The notes below the pieces were generated by a model. The model saw only the letters and a program-made list of their open reading frames with translations. It was not told where the DNA came from and ran no database searches. From a virus, in the IMG/VR virus record IMGVR_UViG_3300022934_002459, positions 1 to 52,952 of that record: a stretch of DNA of 52,952 nucleotides; one strand, written 5' to 3'. Both the position numbers and the translations under genes were made by a program. Shown piece after piece: positions 38,419 through 47,800 of this stretch; within the stretch, counting starts at the first letter, position 1; every line of letters starts with the position of its first letter.

Positions 38419-38447
38419 ATTATAACAGGCCCCGAAGGGCCTGTCAA
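38419..38447 (-). promoter_or_regulatory. Perfect sigma70 promoter with a hairpin in the spacer
   Basis: TTGACA (38447-38442), 17-nt spacer, TATAAT (38424-38419). The spacer is a dyad, ACAGGCCC-TTCG-GGGCCTGT (38444-38425), overlapping the -35. This could be an operator for a dimeric repressor. It sits just past the PiT stop. Confidence 0.8.
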
Positions 38448-38455
38448 GTGTTTTT

Positions 38456-39427
38456 TTACAGTCCGCTTGGTAGAATAATGTAATGTATAGCAAGGACTAG
38501 TGCAACTGAAGCACCTAAGCCTACCATCATCTTACCAAAGTCTTTTGCTACTAGTGGAAACACACTCTTTGTTTTCTTCTTACCAAAGTATGTTGCCATA
38601 GCCAACTCACGTCCTGCTAACAAGCCTACGAACACCCATGTTGTACTCATTGGAATGTCATTTAGTTCCTTAAAGAAGTACAAGCACAACCAATAGAACA
38701 AGTCAATCAGTGTTGCTGATCTAACATATCTTGTATTGTGTTTTTCTAATACAATCTTTTGGATACGTCCGCCACGCTCTCTAAACATAAAGAACAAGCC
38801 AGCGACAAACACAATGCTGATAAACACCATTAGGTCCACAGGCACTTGTCTTGGTAAGAACACTGCGATGTTTGCTACATCATGTGATAACCAAGTAAAC
38901 CATAAACCACCTGTGGCCACCCATTGTGCTATGCGCCAAAACTTTTTGTTGCCTTCGCTTACTGGTTGTGTTTCATCATACCATTTGCCAAAGTATTTGT
39001 GTATTGCAAACCATACCGCATATGCAAATGCGGCTGCTACACCATAACCCATAATAGATTTCATAAGCATCTTCTCTAGTACAAAGGTACTAGCAAACAC
39101 TGACAACACCAGGAAACTTGTGCTAACTGGCACACCCATTCGTGTTAGCAACACCAGTATAGCAGGTGCGGCTGCGTGATACCATTGTACTTCTTGGAAT
39201 GGTATTTTGTTTAGGCGTCCATAACTGATGTCACCTCCGTTCATATACCATCCATACCAGAGTGTATATAATAAAACAGCCGAAGCGGCTGCCCATAGTA
39301 CTTTGTAGTTGAATCGCTCATTGTTTGATGCCATCCAAGTACCGAGCGTTTGTACTGAATCGTTTGCTATAACTGCGTAGGCAGCAAGCAAGAAGCCAAC
39401 AAGGCTCCATAGTGTGAGTAGTTCCAT
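38456..39427 (-). CDS. pitA: PiT-family inorganic phosphate transporter
   Basis: 323 residues with about nine to ten membrane segments. The two inverted PiT signatures are visible: VIANDSVQTLGTWMA near residue 20 (G-A-N-D-x(5)-G-T family motif, here I-A-N-D) and SHDVANIAVFLPRQV near residue 187 (second H/A-N-D-like motif). The central loop is short and the ends carry IPFQEVQWYHAA and SVFPLVAKDFGKMMVGLG. PiT proteins import phosphate with H+ or Na+. The gene stands opposite DUF1127-type genes across a shared control region. A shorter chain than bacterial PitA is usual for minimal members. Confidence 0.9.
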   Translation of the reverse strand: MELLTLWSLVGFLLAAYAVIANDSVQTLGTWMASNNERFNYKVLWAAASAVLLYTLWYGWYMNGGDISYGRLNKIPFQEVQWYHAAAPAILVLLTRMGVPVSTSFLVLSVFASTFVLEKMLMKSIMGYGVAAAFAYAVWFAIHKYFGKWYDETQPVSEGNKKFWRIAQWVATGGLWFTWLSHDVANIAVFLPRQVPVDLMVFISIVFVAGLFFMFRERGGRIQKIVLEKHNTRYVRSATLIDLFYWLCLYFFKELNDIPMSTTWVFVGLLAGRELAMATYFGKKKTKSVFPLVAKDFGKMMVGLGASVALVLAIHYIILPSGL

Positions 39428-39471
39428 TTCTTTCTCCTTTGCTTGACGGCTTTACCCCGTCGCTCACAAAT

Positions 39472-39509
39472 GTAACTGCAAGTTACACGATTACTTAGTA
39501 ACTGTCAAG
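39472..39509. repeat. Operator-like direct repeats between PiT and DUF1127 genes
   Basis: GTAACTGCAAG (39472-39482) and GTAACTGTCAAG (39498-39509) recur 26 nt apart, with a GTTAC/GTAAC inverted pair between. The second copy contains a minus-strand TTGACA (39508-39503), 17 nt from a weak TAACTT -10 for PiT. A regulator binding here could affect both gene directions. No full Pho box is present. Confidence 0.5.
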
Positions 39510-39539
39510 TAAAAAATTTGTAACAGAATTATGACAATA

Positions 39540-39547
39540 GATAAATA
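39540..39547 (+). promoter_or_regulatory. T4-late-type promoter (GATAAATA), plus strand
   Basis: GATAAATA on the plus strand, about 100 nt before the 60-residue gene. The leader then folds a CGTTG-AAAAGA-CAACG stem-loop (39591-39606). This and the direct repeats are all that the gene-free stretch 39428-39648 shows. Confidence 0.45.
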
Positions 39548-39648
39548 GAACGGCCAGAAAAGAGAAGTTATTCACACCTTCGACCTGACACGTTGAAAAG
39601 ACAACGGGCGTCCGCCATATAAGACAGCATTACATATTGGAGAAAACA

Positions 39649-39831
39649 ATGACAAACTTAGCAAACATGCTTGGTAGTGTAATGACTGCGGTCAGACTAC
39701 CAAAAAAACAAAAAGAAAACTTATATCCTATTGAAAAATATGTTCAGGCAGAATTTCAAAAGGGTGATCAGGCATACGTTCTTGAATGTATGCTAACAGG
39801 CCAGCCTATAGATTATCGCAACATTAGATAG
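39649..39831 (+). CDS. Small hypothetical protein next to DUF1127 genes
   Basis: 60 residues from ATG 39649 (GGAG 9 nt upstream; a TTG 12 nt earlier is less likely). Sequence MTNLANMLGSVMTAVRLPKK then a charged region and EKYVQAEFQKGDQAYVLECM. The E/A-F-x-x-G-D-x-x-Y-V motif resembles the tail of the neighbouring small proteins. It is followed by a hairpin terminator. Confidence 0.68.
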   Translation: MTNLANMLGSVMTAVRLPKKQKENLYPIEKYVQAEFQKGDQAYVLECMLTGQPIDYRNIR

Positions 39832-39864
39832 TTATGTGCTGCGCACATACGCACAGTTGCGTGT

Positions 39865-39902
39865 AGCGCATAGCGGGTCTACGCTATTCGCACTTGTTTT
39901 TC
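39865..39902 (+). terminator. Hairpin terminator after the 60-residue gene
   Basis: GCGcATAGCG-GGTCTA-CGCTATtCGC followed by ACTTGTTTTT. A second perfect 7-bp hairpin (TATGTGC-TGC-GCACATA, 39833-39849) precedes it. The remaining gene-free stretch to 39996 has only a short CTAAC/GTTAG hairpin near 39945. Confidence 0.65.
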
Positions 39903-39996
39903 ACGGCTGTACGTGTTAAATATACTTGTACAAGGAGTAAAACTAACGGTTGTTAGACTCGGATCACACATATACATATATACAAGGAAACACAAA

Positions 39997-40233
39997 ATGA
40001 CTACATTGGTAGCAAACACACTTGGGTTTTTTGGCGGCGGCTTTGCCAAATGGCTCAAAACATTAACCGTAAAGGTTCAAGCCGCACAAGTTCGTAGAGC
40101 AACAATCAACGAACTATCAGCACTAGACAACAAAGACCTAGCAGACATTGGCCTTTCACGTGGAGACATCCGCTATCTAGCTGACCAACATTATAATGAT
40201 GTTGTAAACGCAAACTTGAAAGGATGGGTGTAA
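39997..40233 (+). CDS. DUF1127-family small Arg-rich protein
   Basis: 78 residues from ATG 39997 with AAGGA 9 nt upstream. The C-terminal half is the DUF1127 core: QVRRATINELSALDNKDLAD, IGLSRGDIRYLADQ (R-x-T-x-x-E-L-x-x-L-x-D-x-x-L-x-D-I-G-L-x-R-x-D-I). The N-terminal half is hydrophobic/basic (GFFGGGFAKWLKTLTVK). DUF1127 proteins are common in alphaproteobacteria and in Agrobacterium affect phosphate and carbon metabolism. It is coupled to the next small gene (TAATG overlap). Confidence 0.88.
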   Translation: MTTLVANTLGFFGGGFAKWLKTLTVKVQAAQVRRATINELSALDNKDLADIGLSRGDIRYLADQHYNDVVNANLKGWV

Positions 40234-40409
40234 TGGATACAGTAATGAAATACACCTTCGCACCACTACAAGGTTTTTGGAGCGGATTATATAATACCTG
40301 TGAAATCATCGGTTATAGTAGAGCAGCATCAGAACTTGCTCGCATGGGGCTTCATGAAGAAGCAAAACACTGTATGATGCAAATCAAATCTATTAGAGCG
40401 TCTAAATAA
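40233..40409 (+). CDS. Second DUF1127-like small protein
   Basis: 58 residues from ATG 40233, overlapping the previous stop (TAATG). MDTVMKYTFAPLQGFWSGLY then EIIGYSRAASELARMGLHEE and a basic end. R-A-x-S-E-L-A-R-M-G-x-x-E-E-A-K resembles the DUF1127 helix pair but lacks D-I-G-L-S-R. AAGGATG is the ribosome site. Ends before a strong terminator. Confidence 0.75.
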   Translation: MDTVMKYTFAPLQGFWSGLYNTCEIIGYSRAASELARMGLHEEAKHCMMQIKSIRASK

Positions 40410-40425
40410 AGGCGCTCTTTTTTTC
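40395..40425 (+). terminator. Rho-independent terminator of the DUF1127 unit
   Basis: AGAGCG (40395-40400) and CGCTCT (40413-40418) form a stem followed by TTTTTTT. It overlaps the last codons of the second DUF1127-like gene. Confidence 0.82.
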
Positions 40426-40454
40426 TTGACATAAATAAATATCTATGCTATATT
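40426..40454 (+). promoter_or_regulatory. Sigma70 promoter, plus strand
   Basis: TTGACA (40426-40431), 17-nt spacer, TATATT (40449-40454). A CATAAATA lies within the spacer. The gene at 40502 begins about 40 nt downstream of the expected start. Confidence 0.85.
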
Positions 40455-40501
40455 ATTAGAGGTAATGTAGCCAACACACACATACAGAGGAGAAAAAAAG
40501 T

Positions 40502-40804
40502 ATGGACAGTAAATTTTCTACTGAAATGATGGAACAAATGTCTAACATGATGAAGTTAGCAATTCCACAAGTAAAAACAAACAAAAATGGATATGAAATT
40601 AGAACAAAAGTTCTAGAGTTTGCCCAAGCACAAGCCTGGCAAGACTATCATGCGAAATGGGGAGCATGGGAAACTAATGTAAAAAAAGACGGCGACACAG
40701 TCGTGACAGAAGTTACTATGCCAGATGTACCAGGTGCTGATACAGTATTAGAAACAGCCGAAAAGTTTTATAACTTTGTAAGCGGCAGCATAAATAAAAA
40801 ATAG
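40502..40804 (+). CDS. Conserved hypothetical small protein
   Basis: 100 residues with AGAGGAGAAAAAAAGT before the ATG. N-terminal Met-rich helix (TEMMEQMSNMMKLAIPQV), the block GYEIRTKVLEFAQAQAWQDY, HAKWGAWETNVKKDG and a C-terminal helix. Similar to small abundant proteins of marine T4-like phages, with a phasin-like amphipathic pattern, but no family can be named. The strong promoter suggests early, high expression. Confidence 0.75.
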   Translation: MDSKFSTEMMEQMSNMMKLAIPQVKTNKNGYEIRTKVLEFAQAQAWQDYHAKWGAWETNVKKDGDTVVTEVTMPDVPGADTVLETAEKFYNFVSGSINKK

Positions 40805-40852
40805 TAAACACTAAGTAATTTTCGGGCATAGCCTGTATAGTAATATTAAAAA

Positions 40853-40920
40853 AACCCTTGCTTATGAAATCTCAGTTACACAATTTTGAACTTGATGTGC
40901 TGTAAAAATAAGCAGGGGTT
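40853..40920 (+). other. Long inverted repeat enclosing a 13-residue ORF
   Basis: AACCCTTGCTTAT (40853-40865) and ATAAGCAGGGGTT (40908-40920) pair over 13 bp with one G-U. The loop contains ATG (40864) to TAA (40905), encoding MKSQLHNFELDVL, without a clear ribosome site. It lies 16 nt before the gene at 40936 and could be a cis-regulatory RNA or leader. No known riboswitch class was recognised. Confidence 0.55.
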
Positions 40921-40935
40921 AACCTTGGAGTATAT

Positions 40936-41151
40936 ATGGAAACTAAAAAAAACATTTTTTATGAAGTGTATGAACAAACCAATGAAGAAAATGATGAATG
41001 GAGTCTTCGTTCAAGCCATCTAACTGAAGAACTGGCAGAAGAATGGATAATGAATTTAATAAAAGATAATCCTGATTATGAGGATATAAATTTTAGAGTA
41101 GACGAATGCACAGAGGAACTACTCGATCCAGATTTGTTTCCCGGAACTTAA
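40936..41151 (+). CDS. Small acidic hypothetical protein
   Basis: 71 residues, acidic, helical (HLTEELAEEWIMNLIKDNPD). GGAG precedes the ATG at a good distance. Converges with the 1248-residue tail protein gene and overlaps it by 33 nt at the 3' ends. Function unknown. Confidence 0.68.
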   Translation: METKKNIFYEVYEQTNEENDEWSLRSSHLTEELAEEWIMNLIKDNPDYEDINFRVDECTEELLDPDLFPGT

Positions 41152-44100
41152 AGTCAAGGCGGCTCCTGAATTACTCCAGAACTGACGCACTTCATCACCA
41201 TCTGGTCTTCTTATAAAGCCAACTGCTCTAATTGTAAGGCCTGTTTCGTCAGTTAAAACATATCCTTGACTTACTTGATCGCTTGTTCCTATTTCTAATT
41301 CTAAATCTGTTACAAAGGTTCGAGCATAAACAACGACATCACTAGCATCTAGACTTACAGCCGCTTCTGATGAAATAACTCTTGCTCTACTTACTGCATC
41401 TTCTGCGTCTATATCAACTGCACCTGTATCAGTTATTACAAAACCTTTGTTTACAATGTCACTTGCATCAATGTCTAATTGAGAATCATCTGTAAATGCT
41501 TTGGTCACACTATGTGAAGTTGTTGCTTCAATTTCTAGTTCGCCTAGGTTATGTGTATAATCTGTATAGTTGTATAGGACTTGTACTTCATCACTTGCTG
41601 CTACACCAACAAACGGAACATTTTCAATGGCATAAGCACGCTCTAAATCAAACGCAGATAGTATTCCTAAATTAGTTGAATCTTCAAATGTTCTTGTAAT
41701 ACTTTGAGTTGCACTGTCTCCTATTTCAATAGAAGCAGTTGCAATAAATCCTAAACTTTTACCAATGACGTCTGAAGCATCTAGTTCAAAGAATGGAATA
41801 TTATCAAATGCAAAAGTCCTTTCAAGGTCAAACGCAGATAGTATTCCTAAATTAGTAGAATCATCAAATGCATAGGCTCGACTTAATAGGAAGGTTGCTT
41901 CTAATTCTAAGTTTGAAGTATCGATACTATTAAGTGTATTACTCTGTGTTTCTGAAGCATCTAGTTCAAAGAATGGAATATTATCAAATGCATAAGTGAT
42001 TTCATTATCACTTGCTGAAAGTATTCCTAAACTTGCTGTATCATCGAATACATATGCTCTAATGATAGTTGCAGTTGCTTCAATTTCTAAATTTGAAGTT
42101 TCTATGCTATTAAGTGTATTACTCTGTGTTTCTGAAGCATCCATTTCAAAGAACGGAGTATTGTCAAATACATAAGTGATTTCATTGTCACTTGCTGAAA
42201 GTATTCCTAAATTAGTTGTGTCTTCAAATTTATAGGTTTGACTTTCTACGCTGCTTGCGGATAATTCTAATTCACCTAGGTTATGGGTATAATCTGTATA
42301 GTTGTATAATACACTTGTAACATGTGTTTCGTCAATTTCTAGTTCACCTAGGTTATGTGTATAGTCTGTATAGTTATATAGAACATTTTCTACACTTGTA
42401 TCGCTAATTTCTAATTCAACAGTATCTTCTACGCCTATAGTAAATCCAAATGTTGCAGTATCAGCAATTTCAATGTCAGTGTAGATACTTGCTGACCATA
42501 ACAAAACATCATCGCTGTCTGCAGGATCACCTTGGTAATATCTTATTTCATCAAAATCAAATCCAGAAGTTGAAAGATTATAAGCAACACCATTAAACGT
42601 TGCTGCTGTGATAGAGATTGCTCTTGGATTTGTATCAATTACTAGGGACTGATTACTGTTTAAAGTTGACACTTGCACTCTAGGTTCGTTGTAATTATAA
42701 TAACTTCTTGATCCTACAGACGTTTGACTTACTGATGCATGCCTAATAGCGTGTTGTATTGTACCTTGATTCCAGAAAGTAATATAAACTTCGCTATCAT
42801 TTAAATCGTATCCAGTGTTATTCCTTTGTGTATTGACTATATCTGCAAATCTAGTAACAAGTGGATTTGTTGTTGAACTAAATTCTAGAACATATTCTGC
42901 TGCACTTTGTGAAATATTTCTATAGGAACTAGATACAGAAAGAGACTGAGTCGGTTTAATTCCTTGGTAAGGTATGTAAATTATATTTGGTGTATCACTT
43001 GCATCAATTTCATTTGATATAGTAGATGTAGGTTGACTGTAAGTGACTTCAGTTTGCTGCGTAGAATCTATTTCTAGTGCAGTGCTATCAACTATATTGA
43101 ATGTTTTTTCAACTACACTAGATGCACCAACCACAAGTGGTGTTACCTCAATAGTAGTGCTAATTGATATTATAGATGTAGGTGTAAGTATACCTAATGA
43201 TGCACTGTCATAATAATTAAATGCCTTACCAATTGTATCTGATGCTGCAATTTCTAATGCTGTGATTTCTGTTCTTGGATAAACTGCAACGACAGTATCA
43301 TCTGCTGCAACTTCAAGTCCAACAGATTCAGTGTTAAAGTTATAAGTCTGTCTACCTTGACCTAATACACCTGTTGCAGAAATCTCTAATGCAATTGTGT
43401 CTGCTACTGCTATAAAGTTAGCAAGTGCTCCTGCAATCTGTTGTTCTTCTGCAATAGAACTGTAACTGATAGGACCGATAGGAATACCAGCTCCTGTCAG
43501 TGTTTGGTATTCTATACTAAATTCAAATTTATATTCTTCAGATGTTGCTGCAAGAGATTTAAATGTAACGTTGCTTCTATCTACTTCAAGTACCGGACGG
43601 AAATATGGATATTCTGTTTTACCATCGCTATCTCTAACAACACCAGCACCGTCGTTCCAATCAACACCAATTTCTAGTGTTGCTGTATCAACTATCACAG
43701 AAATATTTGCTATTGCATCATCTACATCTAATGTTAAACTACCACCACTAGGCTGATAGTCCATTATACCTTCATATTGTAAAGTGGCAATTGGGTTGAA
43801 ACTGATAGGAGAAATAGGAATACCAGCATAGTTAGGCAACCTATCTATCCCTGCTGATGCAAAGAAGTATGCTGTACTATCACCGCCTAATGCACCAAAT
43901 GTTAGTTCAGTAACATAACTGCGCTCAACTTCTAGTGCTGGTCTAAAGTGAGGATATTCTGTCTTACCGTCTTCAATACGTACAGTTCCTGGACCTTGGT
44001 TATCAGTAGCACCAATTTCTAGAACACCAGTTGTAATACGTTGAACACTCTTAACATCTTCTGAAGTACCTGCAATTTCCAAGTTACCAATACTAGGTTG

Positions 44101-44865
44101 ATAATCCATAGGACCTTCGTATTGTAGTGCGCCGATTGGATTATAACTGATTGTCAGAATAGGTAAGTGTGCATATCTATCTAGTCTATCTAATCCTATG
44201 CTTGCAAATAGATAGGCTGTGCTATCTCCTGCAAGGGCTCCTAGACTTAGTTCTGATGTTTCGGTTAATCTAACTGAAAGGGCTGGACGGAACCAAGGCC
44301 ATTCTTCTTTACCATCTTCCGGCCTTACATAGGCTGCTCTTCCATCATCATTATCCGCTACACCAATTTCTAAAGCACCTTGCGTAATACGGCTTGTGCT
44401 CTTAATAGTATCATCTGTTGCATTTATAGAAAGTTCTACTAATGCAGGTTGGAAATTCTGTGCGCCTTCATATTGTATATCGCCAATAGCATTTACAGTA
44501 ATAGGACCTACAGGTAATCCAGGAAAGTCATCTTGGAATTCTAAAATAAGGCCTTCAAATTCATATGCAGAATCTGCATTGACTAAACTAAAGGTAGCAG
44601 TATCTTCTATATTATGTATAACAGTAACGTCTGTGTCTTCGTTTATTTCTAAAGACGCTTGTTGTGATTGTAAAGCTTGTATTGCTGGTCTGAAATGATC
44701 GTAAACAGTGGCACCATCGTCTGATCGAACAGTGCCACTACTTTGATTATCGGTTGCTGAAACTACGAGTTCTGCTACTTCAAACTCAAATAAGTATTGA
44801 CCTTGATTTACACTGGTATCAGCGACTGCGGATTCGGCAATCGTGTTTTCACTAATTGTCGACAC
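41119..44865 (-). CDS. Large repeat-rich tail/fibre-type virion protein
   Basis: 1248 residues, no signal peptide. The N-terminal half has four tandem modules of about 115-130 residues, each ending in a D-G-K-x-E-Y-P-x-F-R-P motif (e.g. VRIEDGKTEYPHFRPALEV). The C-terminal half is built of short Ser/Asp/Leu repeats, such as YNYTDYTHNLGELEI and AFDNIPFFELDAS, some nearly identical at DNA level. Such domain multiplication is typical of long phage fibres and adhesins. It directly follows the 2264-residue protein in the same direction and probably assembles with it. Confidence 0.78.
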   Translation of the reverse strand: MSTISENTIAESAVADTSVNQGQYLFEFEVAELVVSATDNQSSGTVRSDDGATVYDHFRPAIQALQSQQASLEINEDTDVTVIHNIEDTATFSLVNADSAYEFEGLILEFQDDFPGLPVGPITVNAIGDIQYEGAQNFQPALVELSINATDDTIKSTSRITQGALEIGVADNDDGRAAYVRPEDGKEEWPWFRPALSVRLTETSELSLGALAGDSTAYLFASIGLDRLDRYAHLPILTISYNPIGALQYEGPMDYQPSIGNLEIAGTSEDVKSVQRITTGVLEIGATDNQGPGTVRIEDGKTEYPHFRPALEVERSYVTELTFGALGGDSTAYFFASAGIDRLPNYAGIPISPISFNPIATLQYEGIMDYQPSGGSLTLDVDDAIANISVIVDTATLEIGVDWNDGAGVVRDSDGKTEYPYFRPVLEVDRSNVTFKSLAATSEEYKFEFSIEYQTLTGAGIPIGPISYSSIAEEQQIAGALANFIAVADTIALEISATGVLGQGRQTYNFNTESVGLEVAADDTVVAVYPRTEITALEIAASDTIGKAFNYYDSASLGILTPTSIISISTTIEVTPLVVGASSVVEKTFNIVDSTALEIDSTQQTEVTYSQPTSTISNEIDASDTPNIIYIPYQGIKPTQSLSVSSSYRNISQSAAEYVLEFSSTTNPLVTRFADIVNTQRNNTGYDLNDSEVYITFWNQGTIQHAIRHASVSQTSVGSRSYYNYNEPRVQVSTLNSNQSLVIDTNPRAISITAATFNGVAYNLSTSGFDFDEIRYYQGDPADSDDVLLWSASIYTDIEIADTATFGFTIGVEDTVELEISDTSVENVLYNYTDYTHNLGELEIDETHVTSVLYNYTDYTHNLGELELSASSVESQTYKFEDTTNLGILSASDNEITYVFDNTPFFEMDASETQSNTLNSIETSNLEIEATATIIRAYVFDDTASLGILSASDNEITYAFDNIPFFELDASETQSNTLNSIDTSNLELEATFLLSRAYAFDDSTNLGILSAFDLERTFAFDNIPFFELDASDVIGKSLGFIATASIEIGDSATQSITRTFEDSTNLGILSAFDLERAYAIENVPFVGVAASDEVQVLYNYTDYTHNLGELEIEATTSHSVTKAFTDDSQLDIDASDIVNKGFVITDTGAVDIDAEDAVSRARVISSEAAVSLDASDVVVYARTFVTDLELEIGTSDQVSQGYVLTDETGLTIRAVGFIRRPDGDEVRQFWSNSGAALTLSSGKQIWIE
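41541..42380 (-). repeat. Tandem DNA repeats inside the 1248-residue gene
   Basis: A near-identical block beginning CCTAGGTTATG and ending CTGTATAGTTG occurs at about 41543, 42277 and 42348. Another (CTAGTTCAAAGAATGGAATA and neighbours) occurs near 41780, 41960 and, with changes, 42140. They encode the LGELEI and FFELDAS units and are recombination-prone. Confidence 0.75.
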
Positions 44866-44883
44866 GACAGCCCCCTCCTATGT

Positions 44884-47800
44884 TTATGCTTGTGATTCGC
44901 TCCAAGTTATTCGCCCTGCAACCTCAAACGGTGATGACGCTGTAATATCTGATGTATCAATAACTCGAACTGCAATTGTTAACAAGTCAGGACCGTTTGG
45001 AAATACCCCGTCACCTCCTAATATACTGTTACCCAAATCAGTAATGTCAGTAAGGTCAAAGTCAGTAGCATTAGCCAAACGCTGTGAACCAGTGTCAGTA
45101 CCACCTGCTGCTCTAAAACTAAAGATCGGTGTACCGCCTGTAATGCTATCTGCTGTTTCATGTGTAACAAGATTGCTCAAACTTGGAGATTGAACTTTTT
45201 CAAAATTAATGTTACTTAATGAACCATTCAATATCAATCTAACTTCACAGTCATGTGTAAGCACAAGACCAATTTGTTTCAATTGCAACTGCATTCTATT
45301 GATAATATCACGTTCACCAATATTACCAGTAATTCCGTTGTCAACACTTGGTGCAAGTCTAATACTAATGAGCGGAATATCGTCCAGCAATGATTGGTCT
45401 GAACTTCCGCTCGACGGCGCACCTATGTTAACCAGTGTACTATTACTTACTATTGGATAGATACTAGGTCGGTTCCATTGTCTTGCGATAAAGATTCTAA
45501 CAATAATATTGTTTCCAGAGAAGTAAGTACTATAAACTGCTTCCCCGTTAAGTTCTCCGCCACTTGTATAAAGTGGAGTACCAACACTAAACTTTGTTGC
45601 ATCACTTGAAGGGAATCTCAATTCAACATACCATTCTCTTGTTCTATATGTATAACTGTATACTCCAACAATTGACGAATTATTATTAGTTGTAGCGGTT
45701 AAACTTTGACCGTTTGTAAACGATAGTGTATTACTTGTCGCTGTAAACAAATATGCCTTATCGTCATCAAACGTACCGTCCATAATAACCGATGTACCCC
45801 AGTGGAACAATCTTGGTTGATAAGTTGTATCGCCTGTGTTTTCAATTTCATATCTAGCAGGAATGTTACCAGAACGCATATATGCTTCTGTTTCTCTGTT
45901 GTTATGCACCATTTCGTGTGTATAAATTACATGCCCGTAAGTGTCTTTGAATCCAAAGCGTATTTTACCAGCACCATACCATGAATAGTCCATATAAGCC
46001 ATTTGGATCTTGGTAACATCTAAATTAAAGTTACTAGGACCATTTCCATCTGCAACATCTAGATTCCAGTCTGCTTGCGCAACTTTATAATCTACTGTTT
46101 TGGTAATGATAATACCGTCTGTAGTAGAACCTTTATACTTAGGTTGTACGGTTATATCTTCTTTACTACCTATGCTAGTTACTTTATAGGTTTGTCCTCG
46201 TAAAACAATCATATCACCTGTTGCTAGTTGCCCTATAAAATCAGTGTTAGTACCTGAAACAACGTTGCTACCAAATGTTGCGCTTGCTGTACCACTTAAC
46301 TGTAGTGTGCTGTTTCTTCTAACTGCATAGATATCTTGTCCATCATATTCGTAAAAGAATCCGTTTTGGAAATCATATAGACCGCAACGGACAGCACTGT
46401 TCTGCCATTTCTTAGGACGGAACTGTACAACACCACTTGGATTAAATGTTGGCGGTGTTCCAGGCAAACTGTATTGGAATGTAAAGTCATCAATGTAAGT
46501 TGTTACAGTATAGTCACCGTTGAAGTAATCTACATCACAATCACTTATATTAATTAGTTGGCCTGCATTAATATAGTTTGGATATTTTGTTTGAATTCTT
46601 GTTGCATAACTTACTTTAAGAGTTGACATGTTAGTATCAATGTCATTTGCTGCGTCTTGTAATTCACTGCTTGCCCATGTAATACTTGGTTCAGTTCTTG
46701 TATAAGTTCCAGTAAATTCAGTAGCACTAGTTCCATATGTAACTGCGTCAATTGCAATATCAATTAAACCTTCTAGTGCTGTACCTTCTGATGCTCCTGC
46801 TGCTGTGCCACTTGTGTCTTGTGTTTCACTGTTACCAGTTGTTGGAGTTATTGCAACTTCTTGGACAATGTCTCCAACAATAGCCTTAAATCTATTAATA
46901 ACTGCTAGAGATTCAGTTGGATGAGTACCATAAACTCTTGTGTTTGTAACATACATCAATAGGATTGCTGTCTGATAAGTTGCATAGTTTCCGCCATAAC
47001 TCATATCATACGCAAGAGCGTATGTCAATGTTTCCATATCTTCTAGCAATGTAGTTGTATCCCATGTAGTGTTTGGATACGTATCTGCTGCATATGCTGC
47101 TAGTTCTGCATTGATGAACGTTTTGTTGGCTACTAATTGATCTCTTGCATTTAATTGTGCAGAAGTTCTACCTGCACTAGGATCAGTGTAAGTCGGAGCA
47201 TCTGCTGCAATTCTATCGTTGTCAATAATATCTAAAATCTCTGTGAAATATGCAGTAACTCTTGCTTCTGCTGTACTACTGTCATCTACTTGAGGTAAAG
47301 CAAGAATATCATCTCTTAGTTTTTCAATACGTTGATTTACTACTGGATTTAGATATAAACTTCTTAACTCAGCAATACCATTAAAGTATGCTTGGAATGT
47401 GCCACCTAATGCTGTTTCTAATTGGGCGCCGGTTGCAATATATTCAATATCTCTTTCACATTTTGTATCAGTTACCACACTGATAGTTTCAACTAAGATT
47501 GGCGGATTAAAGTTAATAGCCAAACTAATTTGAATACCTTTACCTGATTGATAACGGAAATATTTACGTGTTTGTCTTACAATCTGCGAACCAGGAGCAC
47601 TACCAGCAATAATTTCTACACCACCATCAAATGGTCTATGAGTAGTAGCACCGTCAGGTCTAGTGTAAATTTTTGTAGGAACCATATGAACAGCACTTGC
47701 ACTTGTAAATGCAACAGGTTCAGTTAGGTTAATTGTACCATCATCAACAACACTTGAAATAGTATAAGTCTCAAGTCTACCAGGAGTAGTAGATGGATCT

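Noticed and set aside
38425-38444. Dyad as the terminator of the PiT gene
   Set aside because: On the minus strand no T-run follows; it fits better as a promoter spacer dyad.
39472-39547. A canonical Pho box upstream of PiT
   Set aside because: Only single CTGTCA-like half-sites are present, not two 7-bp repeats spaced by 4 nt.
40853-40920. A known riboswitch (SAM-II/SAM-V or preQ1 type)
   Set aside because: GCTT and AAGCAGGGG stretches looked similar, but the conserved core and pseudoknot order of those classes could not be laid out.
41541-42380. CRISPR-like array
   Set aside because: The repeats are unevenly spaced, in frame and encode fibre protein units.
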